From: Sideroxydans sp. | GTDB taxonomy: Bacteria > Pseudomonadota > Gammaproteobacteria > Burkholderiales > Gallionellaceae | Direction: 5' to 3' | Length of the DNA: 64,000 nucleotides | NCBI GenBank assembly: GCA_024636935.1 | Contig: JAGXGC010000019.1 | Location: 1-64,000, forward strand | Shown here: in pieces, positions 53,169 to 62,586 of the stretch | How positions within the stretch are numbered: the stretch's first letter is position 1 | Layout: each line of letters opens with the position of its first letter | Program-made: the position numbers and the translations under genes | The notes under the pieces: generated by a model | The model's input: only the letters and a program-made list of their open reading frames with translations | The model's database searches: none | Told to the model about the DNA's origin: nothing

Positions 53169-55760
53169 TTATGAAAGGGCTCGCGCCACTTCGACGATCT
53201 CGAATGCCTCAAGGAAATCGCCAACTTCCAAATCATTGAAACCCTTCAGAGACAGACCGCACTCGAAGTTGGACTTCACTTCCTTCGTATCGTCCTTGAA
53301 GCGCTTCAGCGAATCCAGCTCGCCGGTATGGATCACAACATTGTTACGCAGCACACGCACACTGGAAGTTCGTTTGATCAGACCTTCAGTCACATAACAG
53401 CCGGCTACGGTACCAACCTTGGAGATGTGGTATACCTGACGGATCTCGACCATACCGGTGATGTTTTCCTTCTTCTCCGGTGCCAGCATGCCAGACAGCG
53501 CCGCTTTGATCTCATCCACCATCGCATAGATGATGTTGTAGTAGCGAATGTCAACGCCAGAGGATTCGGCCAGCTTGCGAGCCGATGCATCAGCTCGTGA
53601 GTTGAAGCCGATAACGACGGCCTTGGAAGCCAGTGCAAGGTTGATATCAGATTCAGTGATACCACCCACTCCACTATGAATGATGCTGACTTTAACTTCA
53701 TCGGTAGATAGTTTCTGCAAGGAACCGGAGATCGCCTCAATGGAACCTTGTACATCCGCCTTTACGATTAGCGGCAGAGTACGCACTTCGCCCTCGCCCA
53801 TCTGTTCGAACATATTTTCAAGCTTAGCAGCTTGCTGCTTGGCCAATTTCACATCGCGATACTTGCCTTGACGGAACAAGGCAATCTCGCGCGCCTTCTT
53901 CTCGTCAGCCAGCACCAGAAAGTCCGCGCCGGCGACCGGCACTTCGGACAAGCCCTGGATCTCAACAGGAATCGACGGACCCGCTTCGTTCACAGCCTTG
54001 CCGTTCTCGTCCAGCATAGCGCGCACACGACCAGAAACCGAACCAACCAACACTGCATCACCGCGTTTAAGAGTACCTGACTGCACCAGCATGGTCGCCA
54101 CAGCGCCCTTGCCCTTGTCCAGACGCGCTTCAACCACCACGCCCTTGGCACTTGTGTTCTTTGCGGCCTTCAATTCCAGAACTTCGGCCTGCAGCAAAAT
54201 GCCTTCCAATAATTGGTCAATGCCCTGCCCAGTCTTGGCCGACACTTCGACGAACATGCAGTCGCCACCCCAATCTTCCGGCACCACACCTTCAGCCACC
54301 AGCTCTTGGCGCACGCGCTCGGAGTTCGCATCAGGTTTATCAATCTTGGTCACGGCGACCACTATAGGTACGCCTGCAGCCTTGGCATGGTGAATCGCTT
54401 CCTTGGTCTGAGGCATCACGCCGTCATCGGCTGAACAGACCAAAATCACGATATCGGTTGCTTGCGCACCACGGGCACGCATCGCCGTAAAGGCTTCGTG
54501 GCCAGGTGTATCGAGGAATGTAATCATGCCGCGTGGCGTATCAACGTGATAAGCACCGATGTGCTGCGTAATTCCGCCCGCTTCACCACTGGCGACGCGA
54601 GTACGACGGATGTAGTCCAGCAGAGAGGTCTTACCATGGTCGACGTGACCCATCACGGTCACGACCGGTGCACGCGATTCAAGAATCGCATCCTCGTGTA
54701 CGACATCTTCCATCAGGAAGGCATCAGGATCGTCCGGCTTGGCCGGAACCGCCTTATGGCCCATCTCTTCGACCACGATCATCGCGGTCTCCTGATCCAG
54801 TACCTGGTTGATTGTCACCATTGAGCCCATCTTCATCAGAGCTTTGATGATCTCGGCAGCCTTGATCGACATCTTCTGTGCCAAATCGGCCACAGAGATA
54901 GTTTCAGGAATAGTGACTTCCTGCACGATTGGTTCGGTCGGCAATGAGAAGGCATGACTAGCCTCTGTCTTACTGTGCTTGTCATGGCGTCCGCTGCGTA
55001 ATGAACCAGGCCGCGCAGTCACGCCAGCACGGGTGTCCGTACTGCGTGATGCCGGACGCTTCTTATGACCGGCGCTATCCCATGGACTATCCTTGGGAGC
55101 GGCCTTCTCGGCTTTTCTGGATGGCCTGGAAACCTTGTCACCCGGACGCAATGTAGGCTTATGCAAAGTACCTTCAGGTGCGGCGGCAGGTGCAGCAGCA
55201 GCGGCTACAGCGACTACCGGTTCAGCAGCGGCGACGGGCTTTTCTTCTGCTACCGGCTCCGGCTTCACCTCTGCCGCAGCGGCCTTGCGCTTGCTGCGAG
55301 CCTGCTTGGCCTCCACATCAGCCGCCTGGCGAGCTGCCAGTTCGGCCAATTGACGAGCTTCTTCCTCGCGCGCCTGTTTCTCAGCTTCGTCTAGGACTTG
55401 CTTGGGCTTGACCGGTGCTGCTGTTGTTGCAACTTCAGGCACAGCAACAGGCTTTTCTTCAACCTGCTCAACCAGCGGTGCGATTGTGCGCTTCTTGCGT
55501 ACTTCGACCTGAATGGTGCGCGACCGGCCGGTGCTATCAGCTTTTTTGATCGCAGTCGTCTCGCGGCGTGTCACCGTGATCTTGCTCTTACCGCCACCGT
55601 GCGCGCTGCGCAGGTGCTCAAGCAACTTCGCTTTATCTTGCTCGGATATCGGATCGGAGTCCTTCTGCTTGGCTACACCGGCCGACTGCAACTGTTCCAG
55701 TAGCAGTTCGACCGGGAGACCCAGTTCCCCGGCGAATTGAGCGACATTGATTTTTCCCAT
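53169..55760 (-). CDS. infB: Translation initiation factor IF-2
   Basis: An 863-residue IF-2 that places initiator tRNA on the ribosome. The N-terminal IF2N domain ([22 protein letters not shown]) is followed by a long Ala/Glu/Pro-rich linker (about 60-280). The GTPase domain has [37 protein letters not shown] and TKIDKPDAN. Domains III and IV follow. The start lies 30 bases after the nusA stop. Confidence 0.97.
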   Translation of the reverse strand: MGKINVAQFAGELGLPVELLLEQLQSAGVAKQKDSDPISEQDKAKLLEHLRSAHGGGKSKITVTRRETTAIKKADSTGRSRTIQVEVRKKRTIAPLVEQVEEKPVAVPEVATTAAPVKPKQVLDEAEKQAREEEARQLAELAARQAADVEAKQARSKRKAAAAEVKPEPVAEEKPVAAAEPVVAVAAAAAPAAAPEGTLHKPTLRPGDKVSRPSRKAEKAAPKDSPWDSAGHKKRPASRSTDTRAGVTARPGSLRSGRHDKHSKTEASHAFSLPTEPIVQEVTIPETISVADLAQKMSIKAAEIIKALMKMGSMVTINQVLDQETAMIVVEEMGHKAVPAKPDDPDAFLMEDVVHEDAILESRAPVVTVMGHVDHGKTSLLDYIRRTRVASGEAGGITQHIGAYHVDTPRGMITFLDTPGHEAFTAMRARGAQATDIVILVCSADDGVMPQTKEAIHHAKAAGVPIVVAVTKIDKPDANSERVRQELVAEGVVPEDWGGDCMFVEVSAKTGQGIDQLLEGILLQAEVLELKAAKNTSAKGVVVEARLDKGKGAVATMLVQSGTLKRGDAVLVGSVSGRVRAMLDENGKAVNEAGPSIPVEIQGLSEVPVAGADFLVLADEKKAREIALFRQGKYRDVKLAKQQAAKLENMFEQMGEGEVRTLPLIVKADVQGSIEAISGSLQKLSTDEVKVSIIHSGVGGITESDINLALASKAVVIGFNSRADASARKLAESSGVDIRYYNIIYAMVDEIKAALSGMLAPEKKENITGMVEIRQVYHISKVGTVAGCYVTEGLIKRTSSVRVLRNNVVIHTGELDSLKRFKDDTKEVKSNFECGLSLKGFNDLEVGDFLEAFEIVEVARALS

Positions 55761-55789
55761 TACTTTCCTTCAGCCCATAGGCTAATTAC

Positions 55790-57265
55790 TTATTCAAACC
55801 ATGGCGCACGCGCCGTCATGATCAACTGGTTGGCGCGCTCACCGTCCATACCGGTCAGCTCCATCAACTCGTCGGTATCGAGATCGGCCAAATCATCCTG
55901 CGTGCCCACTCCTTTACCGGCCAGCGTACGTGCTGTGTCAGCGTCCATACCTTCGATCTTCAGCAGATCTTCGATGTTGTGCTCAACCTGCTCTTCATTG
56001 GCGATCGCAGCGGTCAACAGTGAGTTGCGTGCGCGGCTGCGCAGTTCTTCCACGGTCGCTTCGTCGAACGCTTCAATCTCCAGCATTTCCTCCAGAGGCA
56101 CATACGCGACTTCTTCCAGCGTATTGAAACCTTCCTGAACCAAGATGTCGGCGACTTCCTCATCCACATCCAATTTGGCCACGAACAAATCGCGGACCAC
56201 TGCGAATTCCTGCTCGTTCTTCTCGGCAGATTGTTCGACAGTCATCAGATTGATCTCCCAACCTGCCAACTCTGTCGCCAGACGCACGTTCTGACCACCA
56301 CGACCGATGGCTTGCGCCAGATTCTCTTCTTCCACCACCACATCCATGCTGTGCTTGTCTTCGTCCACCATGATGCTGGTGACTTCAGCCGGTGCCAGTG
56401 CATTGATGACGAAAGTCGCAGGATCATCAGACCACAGGATGATGTCCACACGCTCGCCAGCCAGTTCGGTGGTCACAGCCTGCACGCGCGAACCGCGCAT
56501 ACCGACGCAAGTACCTATGGGATCCAGACGCTGGTCATTGGTGCGTACAGCGATCTTGGCGCGAGAGCCAGGGTCACGTGACGCGCTAACGATTTCAAGG
56601 ATGCCTTCTTCGATCTCTGGCACTTCCAATTCGAACAATTTCTTCAAGAACTCGGTAGTGATACGCGACAGAATGATTTGCGGACCGCGCACAGTGCGAT
56701 CGACACGCAGCAGATAAGCACGGACACGGTCGCCAACACGCAGATTCTCTTTCGGGATCATCTGATCACGTGGCAGCAAAGCTTCGATCTTGCCGAATTC
56801 GACGATGGCATTGCCACGCTCGATACGCTTGATCGTGCCGGACACCAGATGCTCATTTCGCTCCATGAAGTCTGCCAGGATCTGCTCGCGCTCGGCGTCA
56901 CGGATCTTCTGGAAAATGACTTGCTTGGCTGCCTGCGCACCGATACGGCCGAAGTCGATGCTCTCCAACGGCTCTTCGATGAATTCACCCATCTCGATCT
57001 CGGCATCGCGCTTCTGCGCTTCTTCAAGTTTGATATGCAGTTCTGGCGTCTCGAAAGTCTCGTCGTCCATCACTTCCCAGCGACGGAAAGACTCGTATTC
57101 GCCGGACTCTCGGTCGATGCTCACACGCACATCGGCTTCCTCTTCCACGAAACGCTTCTTGGTGGCAGAGGCCAAAGCGGACTCCAGAGCACCGAACACG
57201 ATATCCTTGTCCACGTTCTTTTCACGTGCCAAGGCATCCACCAACAATAGAACTTCACGACTCAT
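55790..57265 (-). CDS. nusA: Transcription termination/antitermination factor NusA
   Basis: A 491-residue NusA. The N-terminal RNA polymerase-binding domain starts [30 protein letters not shown]1 (about 135-200), KH1 and KH2 ([45 protein letters not shown]) follow. Two acidic C-terminal repeats are present (about 360-425 and 435-490), as in gamma- and betaproteobacteria. Confidence 0.96.
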   Translation of the reverse strand: MSREVLLLVDALAREKNVDKDIVFGALESALASATKKRFVEEEADVRVSIDRESGEYESFRRWEVMDDETFETPELHIKLEEAQKRDAEIEMGEFIEEPLESIDFGRIGAQAAKQVIFQKIRDAEREQILADFMERNEHLVSGTIKRIERGNAIVEFGKIEALLPRDQMIPKENLRVGDRVRAYLLRVDRTVRGPQIILSRITTEFLKKLFELEVPEIEEGILEIVSASRDPGSRAKIAVRTNDQRLDPIGTCVGMRGSRVQAVTTELAGERVDIILWSDDPATFVINALAPAEVTSIMVDEDKHSMDVVVEEENLAQAIGRGGQNVRLATELAGWEINLMTVEQSAEKNEQEFAVVRDLFVAKLDVDEEVADILVQEGFNTLEEVAYVPLEEMLEIEAFDEATVEELRSRARNSLLTAAIANEEQVEHNIEDLLKIEGMDADTARTLAGKGVGTQDDLADLDTDELMELTGMDGERANQLIMTARAPWFE

Positions 57266-57288
57266 CGTTATTCTCCGACTGCATCAAA

Positions 57289-57714
57289 TCAAAATACGGG
57301 CACCAAACGGGCCTTATCCACATTCGACAGCTCAATCTCAACCGAACTGCCCGCCATATCCAGCTGCAGCACACCATCTTTGCATTCGCCGATGATGCCC
57401 ACCAACTGCTTGCTACCGTTCACAGGCAGACGTAACTTGAATTTCGCCTTCTGCCCTTTGAAGCGAACAAAATCCGCTTCTTTCTTAACTACCCTGTCCA
57501 GCCCCGGTGAAGATATCTCAAGGCGCTCATACTCCACACCTTCCACCGTAAACAGGCGCACCAACTGGTTGCTCACACGTTCGCAGTCCTCGACCGCGAT
57601 ACCTTCCGGCTTGTCCATGAACACGCGCATCATGCCGCGCCCGGACAATTCCAGATCGACCAGCTCGTAGCCCATGCCGGTTAGCGTCGTTTCAACCAGG
57701 TTTGCAACGTCCAT
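57289..57714 (-). CDS. rimP: Ribosome maturation factor RimP
   Basis: A 141-residue RimP, needed for 30S maturation. It begins MDVANLVETTLTGMGYELVDLELSGRGMMRVFMDKPEGIAVEDCERVSNQL and ends in the Sm-like domain. The ATG at 57714 is chosen; the extra residues of the longer frame would be encoded by the leader hairpin. It opens the rimP-nusA-infB-rbfA-truB-rpsO-pnp gene row. Confidence 0.94.
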   Translation of the reverse strand: MDVANLVETTLTGMGYELVDLELSGRGMMRVFMDKPEGIAVEDCERVSNQLVRLFTVEGVEYERLEISSPGLDRVVKKEADFVRFKGQKAKFKLRLPVNGSKQLVGIIGECKDGVLQLDMAGSSVEIELSNVDKARLVPVF

Positions 57715-57730
57715 ATTCGATCCCACAAAT

Positions 57731-57750
57731 AAAAAACGGGCTCGAAGCCC
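57731..57750 (-). terminator. Terminator-like hairpin in the rimP leader (attenuator)
   Basis: On the minus strand gggct-tcg-agccc is followed at once by gttttttattt, a textbook intrinsic terminator 17 bases before the rimP start. Because a promoter-like sequence lies upstream at 57768-57776 and no gene ends there on this strand, it would act inside the operon's own leader. Confidence 0.75.
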
Positions 57751-57767
57751 ATCAGAAAACGGCGCGG

Positions 57768-57776
57768 ATTGTACCA
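57768..57776 (-). promoter_or_regulatory. Candidate promoter of the rimP-nusA-infB operon
   Basis: The minus strand reads TGGTACAAT at 57776-57768, an extended -10. A weak TTTCCC at 57796-57791 stands 17 bases upstream. Transcription would start near 57761, giving a leader of about 47 bases that contains the hairpin at 57731-57750. Confidence 0.55.
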
Positions 57777-57904
57777 AAAGGTTTGCTTATGGGAAACAGG
57801 TATTTATGGAATATCAAACAATACTCACCGCCGCCCTCCCCAAGGATGGGAGAAAACGACGTATGACTATGGGCCGAACGGTCATGCAGCTACTCGAATA
57901 AGAC

Positions 57905-58942
57905 TCACTCGAACAGTTTGCGGATGCTCTGCGCATCCGGCTGCAATACCACACCCTTCTCGGTGATCAGCCCAGTCACCAACTCCGCTGGGGTCACATC
58001 GAAGGCCGGATTGCGGATCTTCACCCCCTCCGCTGCCCAGTGATAGTCGCGAAATCCCTTCACCTCCTCCACCGAACGCTCCTCAATGGGGATGTCCTTA
58101 CCACTGGTGATATTCAGGTCGATGGTAGACAACGGGCACGCCACATAGAACGGAATGTTATGACGTTTAGCCAGCACCGCCACCATATACGTACCGATCT
58201 TGTTCGCCACATCGCCGTTGGCCGCCACACGGTCCGTACCCACCACCACCGCGTCGATCTCGCCATGCGCCATCAAATGGCCGGACATATTGTCCGTGAT
58301 CAGCGTCACCGGGATGTTCTCCTGCACCATCTCCCAAGCCGTTAATCGTGCCCCTTGCAGGAAAGGCCGCGTCTCATCGGCAATCACCGATATCTTCTTG
58401 CCCGCCTCGACCACAGAACGGAACACCCCCAACGCAGTGCCCCACCCCGCCGTCGCCAGCGCACCCGCGTTGCAATGTGTCAACACCCGCGCACCGTCCT
58501 GCAGCAAAGCGGCGCCATGCGCACCCATCGCCTTGTTGATGCGAATATCCTCGGCCAGCACTTCATGCGCCTCGGCCAGTAAACGCACGGCGATCTGCTT
58601 AGGCGGTTGTTCTGCTACGCCCTCCCAAACTGCGCGCATGCGCTGCAAAGCCCAGAACAGATTCACCGCAGTCGGACGGCTGGCGGCCAAGACCTTAAAT
58701 CCGGTTTCCATTCCCGAATTGAATTCGGAAACTGAGTTGTCCTGCAAACGCAAAGCCTCCAGCGCCACCCCATAGGCCGCCGCCACACCGATAGCTGGTG
58801 CACCGCGCACCACCATGTTGCGTATCCCCTCCGCCACCGACGAGGCGGTGTAGTAACTCAGGTATTCGAACGCAGCAGGCAGGATGCGCTGGTCTATCAT
58901 CTCCAGCCGGTTGTTGAACCAGCGTAGGGTTTCGATTTTCAT
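57905..58942 (-). CDS. mtnA: S-methyl-5-thioribose-1-phosphate isomerase
   Basis: A 345-residue MtnA that turns 5-methylthioribose 1-phosphate into 5-methylthioribulose 1-phosphate in methylthioadenosine salvage. Motifs are VVRGAPAIGVAAAYGVALE, VLTHCNAGALATAGWGTALGV with the catalytic Cys, and VVGTDRVAANGDVANKIGTY with the catalytic Asp. It is the last gene of the leftward mtnP cluster. Confidence 0.95.
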   Translation of the reverse strand: MKIETLRWFNNRLEMIDQRILPAAFEYLSYYTASSVAEGIRNMVVRGAPAIGVAAAYGVALEALRLQDNSVSEFNSGMETGFKVLAASRPTAVNLFWALQRMRAVWEGVAEQPPKQIAVRLLAEAHEVLAEDIRINKAMGAHGAALLQDGARVLTHCNAGALATAGWGTALGVFRSVVEAGKKISVIADETRPFLQGARLTAWEMVQENIPVTLITDNMSGHLMAHGEIDAVVVGTDRVAANGDVANKIGTYMVAVLAKRHNIPFYVACPLSTIDLNITSGKDIPIEERSVEEVKGFRDYHWAAEGVKIRNPAFDVTPAELVTGLITEKGVVLQPDAQSIRKLFE

Positions 58943-59653
58943 TTAGATTCTTTCATTTTCAATCGTGAAAATTACAGGCATGTGATCGCTGAATTCCAGC
59001 CAGTCTTCAGACTTGCCAATTGATAGCTCTGCTGAAGAAATTAGATCCTTCGACAAAAATGCGTAATCGATATGGTAAGTACGGTCTTCCTTGCGATACA
59101 TACAAAACGTGGGCAGAGATTCTTTGCCTTGTTGCTCACCTGTTTGCAGGTGATACAAGCTTTCAATTCCAACTTGATTTAATTCCTTCACTACATCGCT
59201 GTGATTCCACCAGCGATCCCAAACATCCCAGCATGCATTGCTATTGAGGTCACCACAGAGCATAGCCTTAGACGCTGTCAACTTTGCTTTGTGCATCTGA
59301 AGATATTTCCAAAGTTGGCCTATATAACCAAACGTTGGTGAATTGGCTTGCCTAGTCCACACAGCAAGCAAAGTTATAGTGTTGTTAATTTGGCATGGCA
59401 AGAAAGACTCCAAGCCATATGCTTCCCATGCAAGCGGAGTAAGCAAAATATCCTTCTTGCAAAAAACACCAAGTCCCTTGTTCTTACTTTTACCGATCCA
59501 AAGATAGTTTTCAGCCCAGGCTACGTAATGCGAATCTTTGCACTGAGATGGATCTTCACATTCTTGAACAATGTAAATATCGGCATCAAGCTTGAGAAGC
59601 GGATCAAGCTTTTTGCGCAGTGCGCCATTACAGTTCCAACTAACTACTCGCAT
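58943..59653 (-). CDS. Endonuclease/exonuclease/phosphatase family protein
   Basis: A 236-residue EEP-fold protein. Visible motifs are MRVVSWNCNGALRKK, YIVQECED (metal-binding Glu), MLCGDLNSNACWD (catalytic Asp and Asn) and IDYAFLSKDL plus FSDHMPVIFTI (Asp-His pair), the full catalytic set of Mg-dependent phosphodiesterases such as ExoIII. The substrate is unknown. The gene is markedly AT-rich against its neighbours and lies between apt and mtnA, so it looks like a recent insertion. The ATG at 59653 lies 10 bases after the apt stop. Confidence 0.85.
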   Translation of the reverse strand: MRVVSWNCNGALRKKLDPLLKLDADIYIVQECEDPSQCKDSHYVAWAENYLWIGKSKNKGLGVFCKKDILLTPLAWEAYGLESFLPCQINNTITLLAVWTRQANSPTFGYIGQLWKYLQMHKAKLTASKAMLCGDLNSNACWDVWDRWWNHSDVVKELNQVGIESLYHLQTGEQQGKESLPTFCMYRKEDRTYHIDYAFLSKDLISSAELSIGKSEDWLEFSDHMPVIFTIENERI

Positions 59654-59663
59654 ATTGAAAAGA

Positions 59664-60191
59664 TCAATCGCCCTCGAACTCGCATAGGGCAAACACCTTC
59701 TGCCCACGCTTCTCCAGCCGCATGCGACCGCCAATATCCGGCAGGTCGATCATGAAGGCACATTCGATAATATGACCGCCCATTTTATCGATGAGGATAC
59801 AGGCCGCTTCTGCCGTGCCGCCGGTGGCGATGAGGTCGTCCACCAGCAGCACCTTCTCGCCTTTAGCGATTGCATCGGTGTGAATCTCGATGCGGTCGGT
59901 GCCGTATTCGAGTTCGTAGTCGTGTCCGATGGTTTCGGCAGGCAGTTTGCCTTTCTTGCGAATAGGCACGAAGCCTACGCCGAGTGCGTAGGCCAGTGGT
60001 GCGCCGAGGATGAAGCCGCGCGATTCGATGCCCGCAATCTTGTCGATCTTCACGTCCTTATATCTGCGCACCAGTTCGTCAATAGTGGCGCGCAAGCCAA
60101 CGGGGTCTTTGAGCACCGTGGTGATGTCGCGGAACATGATGCCTTGCTTGGGGTAATGAGGGACGGTGCGAACTCTGGACTTGATGGGCAT
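59664..60191 (-). CDS. apt: Adenine phosphoribosyltransferase
   Basis: A 175-residue Apt that converts adenine and PRPP to AMP. The PRPP-binding motif VLLVDDLIATGGTAEA is present, with QGIMFRDITTVLKDP and IESRGFILGAPLAYALG. Within this cluster it would recycle the adenine released by the mtnP product. Confidence 0.94.
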   Translation of the reverse strand: MPIKSRVRTVPHYPKQGIMFRDITTVLKDPVGLRATIDELVRRYKDVKIDKIAGIESRGFILGAPLAYALGVGFVPIRKKGKLPAETIGHDYELEYGTDRIEIHTDAIAKGEKVLLVDDLIATGGTAEAACILIDKMGGHIIECAFMIDLPDIGGRMRLEKRGQKVFALCEFEGD

Positions 60192-60200
60192 ACGTTTCTC

Positions 60201-60839
60201 CTAACTACGTTTCTTATATTCGACGAATTTGGCTTTGACTTCATGCATCTGTTGCGCATTGAGTATGTTCGGCTCCCCTACCGACAGCGTGCGCCAATAG
60301 ATCTCGCACAGGTATTCGACTTCGTGCGCGACGGACAGCGCATCGTTCAGGTCTTTACCCAAGGCGATCATGCCGTGATTGCCCAGCAGGCAGGCTTTGC
60401 GATCACGCAAGGCTTCCAGCGCGAGGTCGGACAGGTTCTGCTCGCCGAAGATGGTGTAAGGCGTACAGCGGATGCTGTCACCGCCCGCTATAGCGATGTG
60501 ATAGTGCACAGCGGGTACATCCTTCCCCAAACAAGCGATGGTAGTGGCATAGGTGGAGTGCATATGCAGCACTGCGCCGATCTCGGAACGGGCGTTGAGA
60601 ATGTCGCAATGGAAGCGCCACTCGCTGGAGGGCTTGCGGCCTTGCAGTACCTTGCCATCCTTATCTAACAACACTAGGTCTGCTTCACCCATCTCGGCGA
60701 CTGGCAAGGCGGATGGCGTGATGAGGATGTCGTCACCACAGCGTACTGAAGCATTACCCGCTGTGCCCCGGTTGAGTCCGAGTTCGACCATGCGGCGTGA
60801 TGTGTGCAGCAGTGCTGCGCGTAATTGCTGTTCGCTCAC
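60201..60839 (-). CDS. Class II aldolase, fuculose-phosphate-aldolase-like
   Basis: A 212-residue zinc aldolase of the AraD/FucA superfamily. Motifs are GLNRGTAGNASVR, KPSSEWRFHCDIL with the catalytic Glu, AVLHMHSTYAT with two zinc ligands, and LLGNHGMIAL with the third. These resemble L-fuculose-1-phosphate aldolase more than MtnB, which has a KPSAE.LLH-type motif. Placed between mtnP and mtnA it would split 5-methylthioribulose 1-phosphate into dihydroxyacetone phosphate and methylthioacetaldehyde (DHAP shunt). An MtnB-like dehydratase role is the alternative. Its start overlaps the mtnP stop by 4 bases. Confidence 0.85.
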   Translation of the reverse strand: MSEQQLRAALLHTSRRMVELGLNRGTAGNASVRCGDDILITPSALPVAEMGEADLVLLDKDGKVLQGRKPSSEWRFHCDILNARSEIGAVLHMHSTYATTIACLGKDVPAVHYHIAIAGGDSIRCTPYTIFGEQNLSDLALEALRDRKACLLGNHGMIALGKDLNDALSVAHEVEYLCEIYWRTLSVGEPNILNAQQMHEVKAKFVEYKKRS

Positions 60840-61708
60840 TTCAATACCCGACCAGCGATGGCTTGCAGCTTCTGCATCATCTCTGCATCGCGTGCCTCAG
60901 GTGAGGTGATCAGCGCGTGTTGCAGTGCACTGCGACAGCTGCATTCGCAGGCTTGCTTGTCCGATCCTATATGTGGAACGGCATGCTTCACCAACGTGCG
61001 CGCCTTGTCGGCATTGGCCAGCAGCACTTGAATGATCTGGTCGACAGTCACGTCGTCATGGTTTGGGTGCCAACAGTCGTAGTCGGTGACCATGGCCACG
61101 GTGGCGTAGCAAAGCTCGGCTTCGCGCGCGAGCTTTGCTTCAGGCATATTGGTCATGCCGATCACGTCGCAGCCCCAGGAGCGGTACAGCTCGGACTCGG
61201 CCAAGGTAGAGAACTGCGGGCCTTCCATCACCAAATAGGTACCCCCGCGCATGACCGGGATGCCTGCCTCGATGGCGGCGGTCTCGATATGTTCGCCCAA
61301 ACGCACACACACCGGATGCGCCATGGAGACATGCGCCACCAACCCGTCGCCGAAAAACGATTTTTCGCGCGCGAAAGTTCGGTCGATGAATTGATCGACG
61401 ATGACGAAGGTGCCGGGAGAAAGATGTTCACGCAGCGAGCCAACCGCACTCACCGAGATGACATCTTTCACCCCCACTCGCTTGAGGACATCGATGTTGG
61501 CGCGGAAGTTGATGCCGGAAGGCGGAATCTTGTGACCGCGCCCGTGGCGCGGCAGGAAAGCCAACTGAACGCCATTGAGCTCACCGAACAGCAATTCGTC
61601 CGAAGGTTCACCAAAAGGTGATTCGACCTTTTCCCAGCGCTTGTTCTCCAGCCCAGCGATGTCGTATACGCCGCTGCCGCCGATGATGCCTATGCTTGCC
61701 TGAGCCAT
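60836..61708 (-). CDS. mtnP: S-methyl-5'-thioadenosine phosphorylase
   Basis: A 290-residue trimeric-type purine nucleoside phosphorylase that splits methylthioadenosine into adenine and 5-methylthioribose 1-phosphate. Motifs include IGIIGGSGVYDIAG, FLPRHGRGHKIPPSGINFRAN, VSAVGSLREHLSPGTFVIVDQFIDRT, YLVMEGPQFST and MVTDYDCWH. The ATG at 61708 has GGGGGAAA upstream. It heads the cluster mtnP-aldolase-apt-EEP-mtnA. An inosine-preferring (MTIP) activity cannot be ruled out from sequence. Confidence 0.92.
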   Translation of the reverse strand: MAQASIGIIGGSGVYDIAGLENKRWEKVESPFGEPSDELLFGELNGVQLAFLPRHGRGHKIPPSGINFRANIDVLKRVGVKDVISVSAVGSLREHLSPGTFVIVDQFIDRTFAREKSFFGDGLVAHVSMAHPVCVRLGEHIETAAIEAGIPVMRGGTYLVMEGPQFSTLAESELYRSWGCDVIGMTNMPEAKLAREAELCYATVAMVTDYDCWHPNHDDVTVDQIIQVLLANADKARTLVKHAVPHIGSDKQACECSCRSALQHALITSPEARDAEMMQKLQAIAGRVLK

Positions 61709-61837
61709 GCTTTCCCCCATGTCGGTAATGGGCATGGATTGGAACAGGAAACCGCCATGCACTCAAGTGTGATGTTTCTCACAGACAGCCCAAGTGGGGC
61801 TGCCTATGATGCGCGTCATTCCACACGGGGCAACAAC

Positions 61838-62299
61838 ATGAAAACCAGCAAGCTCGCTTTATTCGCCATCGTCCTCTGGCTCGCCAGCGCAGTCGTCTTC
61901 GCATGGTTCTTCGTCATGGGCAACACCATCCAGATTGAAGGACAGCGCACCGCCATTGTGCTAAAGCCAGCCGAACGTGAACTGGCCTTGACAGAGATGC
62001 GCGGCTTGCTCAGTTCGACTCAGGTAATACTGGAAGGTCTGAATAAGAACGATATGCAGCAGGTGGCACAAGCGGCTCGCGCATCCGGCATGGGTTCTGC
62101 TGCAGATTTGAACCCTGCGCTGATGGCCAAGTTACCCATCTCTTTCAAGGAACTTGGCATGAGCGTACATCATGCAATGGATGACATCGCCCATGATGCC
62201 GAGAGCGGGAAACCAGCCAGCGACATCCTAAACAAACTTAGCAATACCCTTTCCGGCTGTGTGGCCTGCCACTCAGCATGGCAATTGAAGTCGGAGTAG
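61838..62299 (+). CDS. Membrane-anchored haem-binding protein (CxxCH)
   Basis: A 153-residue protein with an N-terminal membrane segment (about 6-27, LALFAIVLWLASAVVFAWFF) that would anchor it facing the periplasm, a helical body, and one C-type haem motif CVACH at 141-145 near the C-terminus. The late haem motif in a helical protein recalls cytochrome c'-like folds, but the match is by layout only. It is divergent from mtnP. Confidence 0.72.
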   Translation: MKTSKLALFAIVLWLASAVVFAWFFVMGNTIQIEGQRTAIVLKPAERELALTEMRGLLSSTQVILEGLNKNDMQQVAQAARASGMGSAADLNPALMAKLPISFKELGMSVHHAMDDIAHDAESGKPASDILNKLSNTLSGCVACHSAWQLKSE

Positions 62300-62332
62300 T
62301 ATTTAACAATCCTAATGACCAAGGAGACGAAA

Positions 62333-62527
62333 ATGAAATGCAATGAAGGTGGTATCGATCGTGGATTGCGTGTTGTGGCCGGACTGGCTTTGATCGGCCT
62401 GACCCTAACTGGAACTATCGGCGTGTGGGGTTGGATCGGCGTAGTACCTTTGCTGACCGGCATCTTCGGCTTTTGCCCTGCCTACGCGATCTTCGGCATG
62501 AGCACCTGCTCAACCGAAAAGAAGTAA
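62333..62527 (+). CDS. DUF2892-type small membrane protein
   Basis: A 64-residue protein with two hydrophobic segments: MKCNEGGIDRGLRVVAGLALIGLTLTG and WIGVVPLLTGIFGFCPAYAIFGMSTC. The N-terminal N.G..DR..R and the C-P-A-Y...G..TC ending are the DUF2892 signature, seen also in the membrane part of YgaP-like rhodanese proteins. AAGGAGA stands 8 bases before the ATG. A terminator follows. Confidence 0.88.
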   Translation: MKCNEGGIDRGLRVVAGLALIGLTLTGTIGVWGWIGVVPLLTGIFGFCPAYAIFGMSTCSTEKK

Positions 62528-62545
62528 TTCTCTTTCCCCTAAATT

Positions 62546-62570
62546 GCCCGGCTTCGGTCGGGCGTTTTTT
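62546..62570 (+). terminator. Terminator after the DUF2892 gene
   Basis: Stem gcccg (62546-62550) pairs with cgggc (62559-62563) around gcttcggt and is followed by gttttttt. It separates the DUF2892 gene from the DUF3365 gene. Confidence 0.88.
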
Positions 62571-62586
62571 TGTACAAGGAGCCACC

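Noticed and set aside
57674-57901. Plus-strand frame between rimP and mtnA
   Set aside because: It lies opposite the rimP start, promoter and hairpin, with no features of a gene.
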